From NCBI GenBank assembly GCA_008828725.1, contig MEHQ01003935.1:155352-219351 (forward strand): 64,000 nucleotides of DNA, read 5' to 3'. Under the pieces are notes generated by a model. It saw nothing but the letters and a program-made list of their open reading frames with translations. It was not told the DNA's origin and did not search any database. Positions 1 to 11,344 of the stretch are shown one piece after another (within the stretch, counting starts at the first letter, position 1; each line of letters begins with the position of its first letter). The position numbers and the translations under genes were made by a program. Origin of the DNA: Saccharina japonica. Taxonomy: Eukaryota; Sar; Phaeophyceae; Laminariales; Laminariaceae.

Positions 1-2430
1 CAACTCGCTCGAACCGTTTCCAAACGCACACGCTCTCGGCCCACCAGTGCCGGCGATTGAACAACAACCAGTATCTGCACGTACAACCACACCAGTCGAT
101 GCGATGCACGGTGTCGACGCTTCCGCGCTTGCTACCTGTGCATCGTATGAAGCGCTCCATCCACCTCCGATGTTGCTTCTTGCTCTCACCAATTCCCCGA
201 TTCGCCGATTAGCGATGAACTCTAGAAATCACGAAATATCTGGCCCAGCGAACGACCGCTGTCCAGTTGCAAACAACAGCCCTGTCTGTTCGCGTGTTCT
301 ACCAGTCTACCAGCACCGTTCCGTGCGGTATCCACTTGGTATTTCCACAAGCGCGATCAACCAAACAATGCCCGTTGCTGCTGCATGTAAGCTACGCACG
401 TACTCAGCCAAATAATATGAACCATAACGCCGAATTCTCTCTATAACAACAAACTGCAGATTATCCTTATATCGGTTCCCGATCCCGAATAATCTTTTCC
501 TTTTTCCAACAACTAAAATAGGAGTTTGTTGTTGTTGTTTCTTGTCGGCTATGTATCAAATAGTGTTTGCTCTAATTGCGTCGCGCACTTGATGTTGTGC
601 TGCGGCCTGTAGCCTGCAGCTCGTTTGCTCTTGGCCAACGTTGTTATTGGAGAACTATCTAACCCTAATGATCCACTGTAGTAGACTAGTGTGGACCAAC
701 AAGGGTGATTCGATTGGCCAAGTCTAGCACACTGCAGGCTGGCACAACGAGATGGACGATGGGACGAGGGGGAAACGGTTTGTTTCTTAAGGCCGATATT
801 TCATGTATACGAAGTCTGTTCGTAGCACGTCCCCTATATATGGGGTAGGGCGACGTTGCTTCCAAAGTATTATCTCTGGAGTATTGTGACGGCAACAGGT
901 GAACGGACATAACGTCGGGGTTTTAGCGTTAAGGTATCCTTGGAGCAGGCACAACACGAACCGGGAGGGAGCACCCGTTATCACCAAACCCGACTATTCC
1001 CGTGGTTGTGATTGTGTAGAAGCACACCAGACAACACGACGAAAACGATTTCTCATCAAACCCGTGGCTGGATGAGTCCTAGCCTACATAAAGTTCGGGC
1101 CTCTATACTGCGTTTTCATCGACAAATGTCGCACATACATGCCACCAATTTATTGAAAACACGCCTCGGATTTTCCACCCCCCCCTTGGTGCAAGCAAAT
1201 CAATGTCTGCCTGATCGTTGAAAACCTGACGTGCTCCGTCCCGGCATTGTAGGGATACAAGGGTCTATGGCTATACGACTACAGACATGCATGAAATGAG
1301 TACCCCCCCCCCGGGCGGCGAAACAGGAAGGGGATAAGATTAACCTTTTTTTTTTGGAACATATGGAAACAAGGTAATAAGCGCCAAACTGTTGGAGGTG
1401 TCTCTAATAGGAGTAGGAACGGTGCTCCGTCTCCAAAGGAATGCGTGGTCAATGGTCAAATTACTAAGGCAAGCAACGAATGAGTACACCTTCCACCCCC
1501 CCCCCCCTCCCCCGTTTTTGTTAATCTTGTTCGACTAATAGGAGGCGTCAAGTCTACCTATTCGCGATGCGCTGACTTTCGCCAGAATGGAAGATAAGGT
1601 GAGCGCCCATCCGGGCGGATTCAACCGGAGAAGGATCAATGGCGTGGCCATGCCCGCATTCGACATCCAGCATCTCAGGAAGCTATGATATGGTTATAAC
1701 GAAACATATTTTGTAGTTAGAAAGCGATGAACTAGTTTCTGCCAGAATGTGTAAACATCTATATGTGCTGGCAAGCGTAGCGTGTCTGTTCTAGCTCTGC
1801 GTACCCTGTTCACTTCATGTTGCTGTCGGAGCGGTACCCCCGTAAAGACAAAAAAAAACGACGCAGTGATTAGGAACGACGTCAATCAATGTCCAGCTGA
1901 TGGCGTTGTTGCTGCTGTTCGCACAATATTTCTTCGCCAAAAACCAGTTCCGTGGCCACCAGACGGCCTCCAGTAAAACTCTGAGGGTAGAATCAAGATT
2001 TCGAAAGAAGCAACGTAAAGGGAACTACTGTACGTAACTCATTTTTTTTTTCCAGCCGATTGCCCGCAAAACAATGTCGTTCACCGACCGTTGAACTCGA
2101 TAGATCGAGATGCTTATGGAGATCATATACGTATATATACATATCGTTTTGATTTACCCGAAATCGACTCCCGATAAGTTGTTGCCAACGCACGGCTTCC
2201 AATCATGGACGCCATTTAGGGGGGGACAACACAAAAAAACTTGATTTGGCACGTATATACCTTTATGTTTCGTTCCACTGCTTCGTCGAATTCAGGAGAG
2301 AGCCGCGGTGTGTCGGCTGACATCAACAGTAGGGCTGGACATGACAAATGCTTTCCAGGTACGCACGGATGTTGACATTTTTTCTTTAATGTGAAAGTAG
2401 AGACTTTCGAGGCACGATGGTAGACCTCAC
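1..2430. other. Region without a recognised gene
   Basis: Open frames here are short and lack motifs or paired splice sites. 215-450 belongs to a dispersed repeat also at 44133-44370 and in part at 24535-24630. 1190-1312 and 1335-1512 are copies of the two poly-C-tailed families. I see nothing else. Confidence 0.6.
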
Positions 2431-2499
2431 TTGAGCGGAAGGTTCGCGGAGGAAGTGACACTTACGGCTGTCCGTTCGAGAACCGTATCACCATTGGAG

Positions 2500-2960
2500 T
2501 TTCTTGTCTGGTCTATGGCTTCATCCCCCTATTTCTGCTTGTTTTGGTTCCGGGACAATGCGGGCCGTATTACCAGTAGAGAGCTGTGTCTCGCCTGGTC
2601 CATGATATCATCCACTATTTCTGCTTGTTTCGTTTTCGGGATATTGACGGCCGTGTCACCAGTTATTGATTGTGCTTGGTACTCGATACAGCAGGTATGA
2701 TGACGGTTTCATATACTAGGGAGTTCATATACTTGATGAGGCTTTCTCCATCTGTGAGGTCTCGTGCTTGCTGGGACTTCCCTGACTTTACTTGACTCGA
2801 TTTCCTTGACTTGCTCGCTGCGCCTCGATGGTGGCCTGCGAGGTCCGACGATAATAACTACGTGGTTTATGTCTACTTGAGGAGCGCTCCAGCTCCCTGA
2901 CCCTGCCCGCCTGTGCTAGGCGCCGGCATGAGCCCGAGGTTGTATCAACACGCTATAGCG
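2500..2960 (+). repeat. Duplicated block, copy 1
   Basis: 2655-2960 (starting ATTGATTGTGCTTGGTACTC) recurs at about 7085-7385 with few differences. 2500-2660 holds two degenerate copies of a roughly 90-base unit (GCCTGGTCCATG...ATTTCTGCTTGTTT), and a third lies at 7385-7470. Probably a decayed mobile element; no coding capacity seen. Confidence 0.7.
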
Positions 2961-3053
2961 AGTCACGTGACTGAGTAGGCCAGTAGTCTATTCTCCAGTC
3001 TGTGACTGGAGTGGTCATTTGGAAATTCAAAACTCGTAACAGATTTCCCGTGA

Positions 3054-3175
3054 AAAAAGTGGTCGAGATAATCAAGTGAATAAGTGACCCCCAAAAAGTG
3101 GTCGAGATAATCAAGTGAATAAGTGACCCCCAAAAAGTGGTCGAGATAATCAAGTGAATAAGTGACCCCCAAAAA
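3054..3175 (+). repeat. 39-base tandem repeat, 3 copies
   Basis: Three near-perfect copies of a 39-base unit beginning AAAAAGTGGTCGAGATAATC. The unit length is a multiple of three, so short open frames across it repeat 13 residues; this is not evidence of coding. Confidence 0.9.
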
Positions 3176-3776
3176 CAGACCCCGGGTACCCCCTCGTCCG
3201 CTTGACCCTCAAAGCCCGTTCTTGGCGCACGGCAGCAGCGTCGCGCTAGTTTCTGCACGCCTCGACAGCCTAGCACAAACCATGCGCCTCTGCGGAGTAT
3301 CAGCATCAGAGGTGGGGTGTGTGCGACACGCCGAGAACAGCAGCAAGCACCGAGCAGATCAACACGCAACACACGCCGAGCACTGAAAGACCTCAGGGAG
3401 TTCCACATATATCAAGCAGTTTTAACAGGGGGAAGGTGGGTTGTGATGGCCGGCTGCGGGCAAAGATGTCGGGAGACATGTCAAGCATGGCAAAACGTGC
3501 GCTGTCAAGGGTGTAGGGCGGAAGTGTACCACACTAAAACCTAGTAGTTTGGTGTCAGTCACGGCATGTCCAAGGCAAACCTGCTGTCTGTCAAGGGTTG
3601 AAAGTCCTGTCTCCCGACATCTTTGGCTGCGGGTATGTATATACGAGACACATGCCATGTACCACGCCTCGTCAGCTCGCAACAGCAACGAACAGTGAAT
3701 GGCGACTCTGAATCGGTATGCATCTGCCGTACGCAGTGTGTGTGCCTTTGTGCCTTGGACTTCTCGCCGTTCGTAG

Positions 3777-3890
3777 TTCGGCCATGGTCAACAACAGCAA
3801 CAACAGCAGTAGGAGCAGCCCTCCTGATTCGGCCATGGTCAACAACACCAACAACAGCAGTATAGGAGCAGCCCTCCTGATGAAATCAGA
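3777..3890 (+). repeat. Tandem duplication of about 55 bases
   Basis: GGCCATGGTCAACAACA...GGAGCAGCCCTCCTGAT occurs twice in direct succession, including (CAACAG)n-like runs. Confidence 0.8.
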
Positions 3891-4211
3891 ATACCCCAAC
3901 GCGGCGGGCCCTAGCTTGTGAAGGCAGTGGTGTCCCCGGAGATAGTGGCCCCGGAGAGCGCAATTTCCAGCGCGAGCGGGTCTTTTCCGAACCCAGTGGT
4001 GTCCCGACTGCCGTGGTTCGAGTAACCGGACGCCGTCATACCCGAAGCAAGCGCTCATTCTTCGGATCTAGCGGTACACGCGAGTTGGATCCTGGCGAAC
4101 TCCCAGATCTGGTGCCGCTTGGTTACCGACCAACGACAGCGCGTTCAACTCCAACGTCTGCGAGCACAGAAACGGAGGGTGCTATGCCTTTAACCCGCGC
4201 AGGTTTACGTG
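3884..4211 (+). other. Coding-looking fragment, possible exon or element remnant
   Basis: Open with protein-like composition: GVPTAVVRVTGRRHTRSKRS then FFGSSGTRELDPGELPDLVP and GYRPTTARSTPTSASTETEG. A second frame in the first part reads KAVVSPEIVAPESAISSASG then FPNPVVSRLPWFE and a stop. I cannot choose between them and see no domain. It could be a retroelement remnant, because terminal-repeat-like blocks follow it. Confidence 0.3.
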
Positions 4212-4239
4212 CGGAACGTATGGCAAAACATGCGGTCGA

Positions 4240-4905
4240 CAGCAGGTGCGCAGCAGTGTGTTTATGTTATTCGCGTAGCTGTACTACAGGTCTGAGTATT
4301 TACGGCTTTGTGTGGTACATCTCTGTACGATCAGCACTATCTGAACATGTTTGGTGAATGAAACTTGTAACCCTGACTGCTCGTCGTACTTGTGTTTTTG
4401 TTATTCACGTACTGGTATCATACCAGGTATATACGTAGCTGTACTTACATGTTTTAGTATTTTACGGCTTTGTGTCGTACATCTCTGTACGATCAGCCCT
4501 ACGAGTACCTGCACATATTTGGTGAATGAGACTTGTACGAGTAATAAATCCAGTCTGGACCAGAGTTCTTGATCCTGATTGGGTGTCCTGTACTGTATGT
4601 GATATGTGTGAAAGTATAATACCGGAGAGGCGCATACCCTCACATCGAGTCTAATAACGCAACATGACACTACATACGTACTGTACTGAAGACTTGTTAC
4701 ATCTCTGTACGATCAGCACTGTCTGCACATGTTTGGTGAATGAGACTTGTACGAGTAATAAATCCACTACTGTATGTGATATGTGCCGGACAGGCGCATA
4801 CCCTCACATCGAGTCTAATAACGCAACATGGCACTACATACGTACTGTACTGAAGACTTGTTACATCTCTGTACGATCAGCTCTGTTCTCCCTTTTCTTC
4901 CGTAC
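4240..4905 (+). repeat. Diverged direct repeats, LTR-remnant-like
   Basis: The block GTACATCTCTGTACGATCAG ... TTTGGTGAATGAGACTTGTA with AGTAATAAATCCA recurs at about 4318-4365, 4480-4552, 4690-4770 and (partly) 4862-4885. The longer interval CGCATACCCTCACATCGAGT to GAAGACTTGTTACATC is duplicated (4630-4700 and 4795-4870). Confidence 0.7.
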
Positions 4906-5327
4906 CGACCTGTACTGATGCTATGTATCTATCCTGCTCTATTATGTATGTGATCCGTGTGTTCCCCAATATATTTCCCACATGTTAACCTGAGTGAGCG
5001 CCGGTTCTCCATTCTACCACGTTTTCTCTCATATTTTTGCTATTTTAACCTGTTGCTATATCCACCCTTTTTACCTCTGCTCTGTTCTCCCTTTTCTTCC
5101 GCACCGATCTACCTGGTATGTTTTTCTCTGATTCTGCAGGTCAACCTAGGCTTCTTTCGATTCACCGCCTTCGTTCTTCTCCTCGGCCTTGGACTGCAAG
5201 CTTTTACGGACACTCCAGTCTTTTTGCTACTCTATTCGGCTTTGGGTCTGCCTTCTTTGAAGACTTCCCTTCGGCGTTTGTTTTGTTTCACGCAATTGGT
5301 GCGTGTAGCAGGTCCGTAAGGAGTTGT

Positions 5328-5430
5328 AGACGCGTGCTACGATAGAAATTGCACTCTTTGGCTGAGCCGTCTTCTGAACGACGGGTGTTTCCTTCACACA
5401 ACTACGTCGTGAGTTTAGTCTTGTTTTGCA
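5328..5430 (+). repeat. Dispersed repeat GCGTGCTACGA..., copy 1 of 3
   Basis: Shares CGTGCTACG...GCAC...TTTGGC(C/T)GA...TCGTT(C/T)CTGAACGA with 6341-6450 and 46445-46550. The last two also share TTAACCCAAA(A)TT(C/G)TCGGACTTTCATT. Confidence 0.65.
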
Positions 5431-5697
5431 ATGTATACGACGGTATTGGGGACGTACTTCTCTCTAACTTGTTGTAGCACCTTCGGCGTTACCTTTTGGA
5501 TTCGCTATGATGGCTTGAGATTAGTATCTGTTTACGATCTGCCGTCTCGCGTGTTATCTTCTCCCTCGTTTTTTTGGTTGTGGCAATCCTTGGCGTTTGC
5601 TCGTAGCGTTGCACGTTTAATTCTTGATTTTCTCTTTCCGGTTTGTACGGCGTGGCCTCACCTCTGGTTGGCTTTCCTGAGACTCCGTTGTCGCACT

Positions 5698-5753
5698 GCA
5701 TTAGTACGTGTTGTTGTCACCCACGGCATTAGTACGTGTTGTTGTCACCCACG
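5698..5753 (+). repeat. 28-base tandem duplication
   Basis: GCATTAGTACGTGTTGTTGT plus CACCCACG, two perfect copies. Confidence 0.9.
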
Positions 5754-6340
5754 GTTGGTTGTGTTCCATCACAACGGGTCGTATCACGTTTCCAGGGAAC
5801 TAAGCACGATCATTAACATCTGAGCGCATTTCCTGTTTTGTAACAGTATGCACGTTCTTCTGCCGGCGTACATAACACGGCATTCCTACGTACGTCTTGC
5901 GTGTCTGCAATGGTATAGGCTTGCATGGCTGGTTAGTATTCGTTTTCGGGGTTTTTAGCTTCTGGTGTTTTTAACTTCCGGCACAGTCAGTTGACTTCGG
6001 GCCTCGGGAATTATAAAATGCTGCTTCTATTCTGTTCCTAATTCTTCACAGTGTGAGAAACACCAACGTTGCTTACTATTAATAGCCAAACCTGCAAGGG
6101 GTGTCTCACCCAGTCTTACTGGGCGTGCGTGACCGTACAGCAGCAGAGTGCCAGCGCTGTGGCGCATGTATCTCTTATTAGTTTGCCTTGGGAATATCCG
6201 CAATTTTTTTAAGAAAAATGGCTAAGGTATAGGCATGTTACACGTACGACCTATCGCGTCCCGTCGTCGGCATATCTTACACATTACCCGGGGACTCGCG
6301 TTTTATACTATTTTTTAAATTGAATTAATTGAAATGCTCC

Positions 6341-6450
6341 CTCGTTTGACACGTGCTACGGTGGTAGTAGAGGTAGCACCTTTTGGCCGAATCGTTCTCT
6401 GAACGATCGGCCTCCTTAACCCAAATTCGTCGGACTTTCATTTTTGTTAC
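6341..6450 (+). repeat. Dispersed repeat GCGTGCTACGA..., copy 2
   Basis: Closest to 46445-46550; see the 5328 entry. No gene was recognised between 4.9 and 7.0 kb; this interval is T-rich and otherwise featureless. Confidence 0.65.
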
Positions 6451-7012
6451 GAATACGGTTTCAGAGTATACTTCGGTCATGAGGTTTCTCATCCGTTTTC
6501 CTCCATAATCCTTATTTCGGTGGAATATGACGCTCCTTAAGTGAGGAGCTCAGACAAAACATCGTGCACGTCTAACGTAGCATGTGTCTTTTTCCTCTTT
6601 TGAAACATTTGGGGTTTCGTAGATCCGACAATAACTACGTTTTCTGTTTTTCCATTTCTCCATTTGTTTTTCCAATATCTTCGAACGTGAACCCTTTGTT
6701 ACATTCGTTTTTACATTTTTTTCCCCGAATTTCGGACAACACTTGCTCAATTACAATGAATGGCCCTTTCATTAGTCCTTATTTTTTAGTAAGACTGGAG
6801 ACTAGCAAAGCGAATGATACTCATTCGATTGCGATACAAGCACAATGCTATATAACCAACAAAATATATACTTTCGGGTCCGTTGGATCTCACCATGCTG
6901 CATTGATCTCCGGGGCACTCCCCTCGCCACGGACTAGTGTCCAGGATCACACTATCATAACCATTCATATTGTCTCCAGCGCCCACGCTCAAAAATAACA
7001 AATTATGAAATC

Positions 7013-7080
7013 GGCGGGAATCGAACCCCCGACCCTCCCTAGGGAATTACATAGCACTAACCACTGAACCACGGAGTCAC
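7013..7080 (-). repeat. tRNA-like SINE head
   Basis: On the minus strand the sequence contains a good RNA polymerase III box A (TGGTTCAGTGG) followed 32 bases later by box B (GGTTCGATTCC) inside a T-arm that pairs (GGGGG/CCCGC). The acceptor arms pair poorly and no sound anticodon stem forms, so this is a tRNA-derived element head or pseudogene rather than a working tRNA. Confidence 0.65.
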
Positions 7081-7084
7081 GTGA

Positions 7085-7470
7085 CTATATTGATTGTGCT
7101 TGGTACTCGATACATCAGGTATGATGACGGTTTCATATATTAGGGAGTTCATATACTTGATGAGGCTTTCTCCATCTGTGAGGTCTCGTGCTTGCTGGTG
7201 ACTTGACTGACTTGACTTGCTCGCTGCGCCTCGATGGTGGCCTGCGAGGTCCGACGCTAATATATACGTGGTTTATGTCTCCATGAGCAGCGCTCCAGCT
7301 CCCTGACCCTGCCTGCCTATGCTAGGCCCCGTCATGCGCCCGAGGTCGTATCAACACGCTAGTTGTATCAACACGCTAGTTGTATCAACACCAGTAGAGA
7401 GTTTCTTAGCCTGGTCCATGGTGTCATCCCCCTGCTTCTCCGTGTTTTGTTTCCGGGGCACTATGAGACA
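7085..7470 (+). repeat. Duplicated block, copy 2
   Basis: Second copy of the 2655-2960 block, starting within 10 bases of the tRNA-like head, then one copy of the GCCTGGTCCATG unit. The array TAGTTGTATCAACACGC is tandemly repeated at 7360-7390. Confidence 0.7.
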
Positions 7471-7616
7471 CAGCAGAGCCTATACCCGGGGCTGGCAAAC
7501 ATAAGGCACGTCGGCATGTTGTAACGAATCAATCAGTGAGTCCTCGTGGACAACCAGCCGCTCTGATTTGTTTTTAACCGATAAGCCGAGAATTAATTCA
7601 AGGAGTTGCGCCTTAA

Positions 7617-7850
7617 TCGGCACACACCGCGAGAAGGAAGAGTACACCAATACACAGACATTCCCCTTCTGAGAAGTCCACTGCTTCCGTTGAAGCGCGA
7701 CAAGCTAGTCAAGCGATAGCCGCGGGCAGCAAGGACAACTGCATTCAGATTTTTCTGCAAGACCCCGTGCTTGATTCGCGTCTTCTGTGGCGTCTTATCC
7801 TTGAGAAAGTCCGCCGCGGAAACCTCAATTATCGAGAAATACATCATTTT
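7617..7850 (+). other. Coding-looking fragment upstream of the (GGTATC)n array
   Basis: The plus frame reads STASVEARQASQAIAAGSKD then NCIQIFLQDPVLDSRLLWRL and LEKVRRGNLNYREIHHF, with protein-like composition. The opposite strand is also open and looks no worse. No start, no convincing splice sites, no domain. Possible exon upstream of the large plus-strand gene, or an element remnant. Confidence 0.3.
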
Positions 7851-7854
7851 ATAG

Positions 7855-7992
7855 TGTTGGATATTGTATCGAAAGTTTCGATATTATCGAAATATCGAAC
7901 TCTCGATATATCGGAATATCGAACCTATACATCGAAATATATCGTAATATCGAACTTTCGATATATCGGAATATCAAATATTCGATGTATCG
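7855..7992. repeat. TATCGAAATATCGAAC-type repeats
   Basis: Imperfect tandem and inverted copies of ATATCGGAATATCGAAC / TCGATATATCG, strongly self-complementary. Confidence 0.8.
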
Positions 7993-8102
7993 TATCGAAC
8001 GTGTTTTGTTTTGTCCCCCATACCCTGGCATCCCAGTATTTTTATGCAGATGTTTGAACGAAAGCTTAAATGTATCAGATATCGAGATCGTGTCCATGAC
8101 GT

Positions 8103-8375
8103 TTGTTTATCGGTATCGGTATCGGTATCGTTATCGACATTGGCATCGGTATCGGCATCGGTATCGGTATCGGTATCGGTATCGGTATCGGTATCGGTAT
8201 CGGTATCGGTATCGGTATCGATATCGGTATCGGTATCGGTGTCGGTATCGGTATCGATATCGGCATCGGTATCGGCATCGGCATCGGCATCGGTATCGGT
8301 ATCGGTATCGGTATCGGTATCGGTATCGGTATCGGCATCGGCATCGGCATCGGCATCGGTATCGGTATCGTGTTG
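8103..8375. repeat. (GGTATC)n hexanucleotide array
   Basis: About 45 units with single-base variants (GGCATC, GTTATC, GATATC). Both strands are open in most frames because the unit has no stop; those frames are not genes. Confidence 0.95.
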
Positions 8376-8647
8376 GATTCGATTATGGTTCGACACCCAA
8401 CAGTCATCGCTTTGCGATCGATCTGCCAAGTCCCATTCGATTCCGGGGCATCTACAGCAGTGGGCTCGCCGGTCACTCCTCGTAACACCTGCGGGTGCTT
8501 CGACGTGATTTGTTAGAAACATGCTAATACCCCAATACCTGTTCTCAGAATCCCACCCGCCGTACCACTAACATGATGAATGTCTCCGTTACAATCCTTC
8601 TATAATGGGTGGTCGGAACTTGGCGTGCGAATTGTTGTTTTCGGCAG

Positions 8648-8854
8648 GCTCTTGCGTGGGCCCAAAACATCAACAACAGGCGTGCGCTTGCAACTGCGGG
8701 GATGGCGGTGGGCGGAGTGGCTGCGGGCCGGCCTGTGCGGACAGCCTCTGATCGGGGGCCGCGCGCACCCCAGGCTGCGCTTTGCGGGGCCTCGACGAGA
8801 CTTGTGTCGCATGCGCGGGCCGGACAGGCGGTGTTGGAGGTGGCGCGACCGGAG
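8648..8854 (+). CDS. Exon 1 (first exon recognised)
   Basis: Acceptor TTCGGCAG before 8648 and donor GAG|GTAAGA after 8854; 69 codons, phase 0 at both ends. Product begins [18 protein letters not shown] and is rich in Ala, Arg and Gly, probably helical; no domain recognised. It is not a first coding exon because it starts at an acceptor with no in-frame ATG. Earlier exons must lie in or before the repeat-rich 8.6 kb upstream. Confidence 0.65.
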
Positions 8855-11312
8855 GTAAGAAAAAGTCAGAAGCGAACCGGAGCGATAAGTTCATTGATAA
8901 CCCCCCACCCCCTGGTTGGTGAAAACCCAACGTGCTCCGTCCCGGCATTGTAGGGATGGCAAGGGTCTATGGTCATACGACTACGGCTGTGCACGACATG
9001 AGTACACCCGTCCCTGTCAGCAAGGCCGAGGCTGTGCTATTCAACTTGTTTCGAAGAAAATGCCATGATGACGCGTTAGTTTGATCCCACCACTCCCCGA
9101 AACATTTTCCAGTGGTTGAAGTCCGTATCACGGTCCCCCAAATCACGGTAGACCTACAGTAGTCTAGGCGTACCACTCTCGGCAGCGGACAATACCTTGT
9201 ACCTCTGCTGCGCCCGGCGTAGCTATGCACGCCAAGCTGAGGCACTCGAAAGTTAGCATCTCTCTCTCCTATACCCTTGCCTCTTATGGCAAATAAACGT
9301 CGGTAGAGCCCATGACTATTAAAAAGTGAATTCCATGGGTCGACGACAAAACTCATGTTTATTTCTTTCTGTCGTACCTTACTTAAAACAATATTATGCA
9401 ACTCACGAAAAACACCCACACCCCCCCCCCCTCTCTTCGCCACGTCTCTTCTACACACGGCTTTTACTTTGTTTTTTGTATTTTTTTTCAACATTGCCGC
9501 AGGTTTTTCGGCCTGGCTGTAAGGTGGTCTTAGGTTCCGGCCCCGGACAAGAGGAACGATTCGCGACCGCCGTCGTCGGAGCCGCCGAGGCGAACGGGGC
9601 GGAGGTGGGGGGCAGCTGCGGGGGCAGCATAGTGCTCGAAGCGTCTCTGGTGCTCAACCACGGGGAAGGGACAAAGGTTGTGGCCGCGCGGCCTGGGAGG
9701 GTCGAGGCGGCAAATTACCGGAAACGGCAGGTGTGTGTGTGTGAAGAGACTGCGCTCGATGTGTGTGAAAGGAATTTGGGCCATGCCTGTATAGTGCGGT
9801 GCCTTTACAGTACGGTTCCTATACAACGCGGTGACAAAAATACCGGAAACGGCCGGTGTGTGCGGGGGGGGGAGGGACTGCGCTAGATGTGTGTGACAGG
9901 AATCTGAGCCATGCCTGTACAGTGCAGTGCCTCTACAGTACGGCACCTATACAGTGCGGTGCCACTACATTGCGGTACTTCTACAGTTCGGTGGCTCTAC
10001 AGTGCGGTGCCTCTATGAGACTGTAGAATCATTTTCCCCCCCTGGAAACGCACGCCGTATGTAGGCAAAACACGTTTAGGTGTTTACATATATTTACATA
10101 TAGTACTGAATAATGTGTAACGTGTTTTGTAGCTATCCCCCCCCCCCGCTGCTCCGTCCCGGCATTTTTGGGATGCGAGGGTGCATGGTCATACGACTAC
10201 GGCCGTGCACGACATGATTACACCCCTCCCCCCCCCGACTCATGATTGACTTCATAATATTTTTCTCTGACGTCTGTTTGTAAAAACGCAGGTCGTGTCA
10301 ATGGTACAGCAGTCATTCCTTCTTCCCATCGTCCACGCCGCCGCTCGACTGGGAGAGGAAGTGCTGTCCGCGCGTGCCGCGCAGAAGGCTTTCGAGACGC
10401 GGTCCGTCCACAAGTTTGTTTTCACGGTGACCCCGGTTAACCGCGACGACGCGGCTTTAGCCGCGACAAACGGCGAGAGCGGGGGCGGCCGTGGGCTCGC
10501 CGTGCTGCCTGAGCTTGGACAAGTGGTATCGGTTACAGGGAAATCGACTCTCACGTGTCACCGGGAAGCGTCGTCTCTGCCTTATTTGAGGAGGAGTTTC
10601 TTGAGAATTGGACGCCGCGCTGCCTGGGGGGAGGTGTGCACGAAACAAAAAAAAGAGGCCTGAGATAGGGGGCTTCAACCGTTTTAGTGCTGTGCTGACC
10701 ATAAACGTATACCTAGTATTTAACTCTATTTTCAAGTAATTTCGGCCCAATACGGGAGTGTAGGCCTAAAGGGGATGGAGGCAAGCACACGAAGGGTCTT
10801 TTTCTGGTCGCTTGAGTCAACTTATATGAACAGTTTTGGCCACGAGTTTCCATTAGGTTTTGGGATTTTAGGGGTGTATATATAGGTATTTGGGGCAATT
10901 TCGAGCGGTCGGATTCGGGTTGATTTCTTTTTTTGCTCTCTGCCATCTTACACCCTTTTGTATTTTTCAGCCATTTTGTTTCGGGGACAAAACTTCTTGG
11001 AATTAGTGTGGGATAATTCTACCAGTAGCAAAACAAATGCTAAAGGGATTTGAGAAGAAAAGGCCCTCGACGTGTTTCAGTCAGTTGGAAGCGTCGATTC
11101 ACACACACATACATCGAGATGTTGTACTTATCAAGCTCTCACCCGAAATCAAACGCGTAAAACAAAAACACTCCCACGTGGCAACACAGACGCCTATGTC
11201 GCAAGCAAGCGCAACTTGTTTTTTGGTTGTAAAGGGCACCCCCCCCATGGTCCGTCTCGAAAGGGATGCGTGGTCAATGGTCAAATGACTAAGGCAAGCA
11301 ACAAACAACAAA

Positions 11313-11344
<32 letters not shown>

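Noticed and set aside
7974..8522. Five overlapping frames rich in Arg-Tyr, Ser-Val, Ile-Gly or Asp-Thr repeats
   Set aside because: Artefacts of the (GGTATC)n array.
10522..10633. Alternative frame in exon 3 reading [16 protein letters not shown]
   Set aside because: Looks protein-like, but it is closed upstream by a TGA at 10510 with no room for an intron; the other frame is continuous and phase-matched to exon 4.
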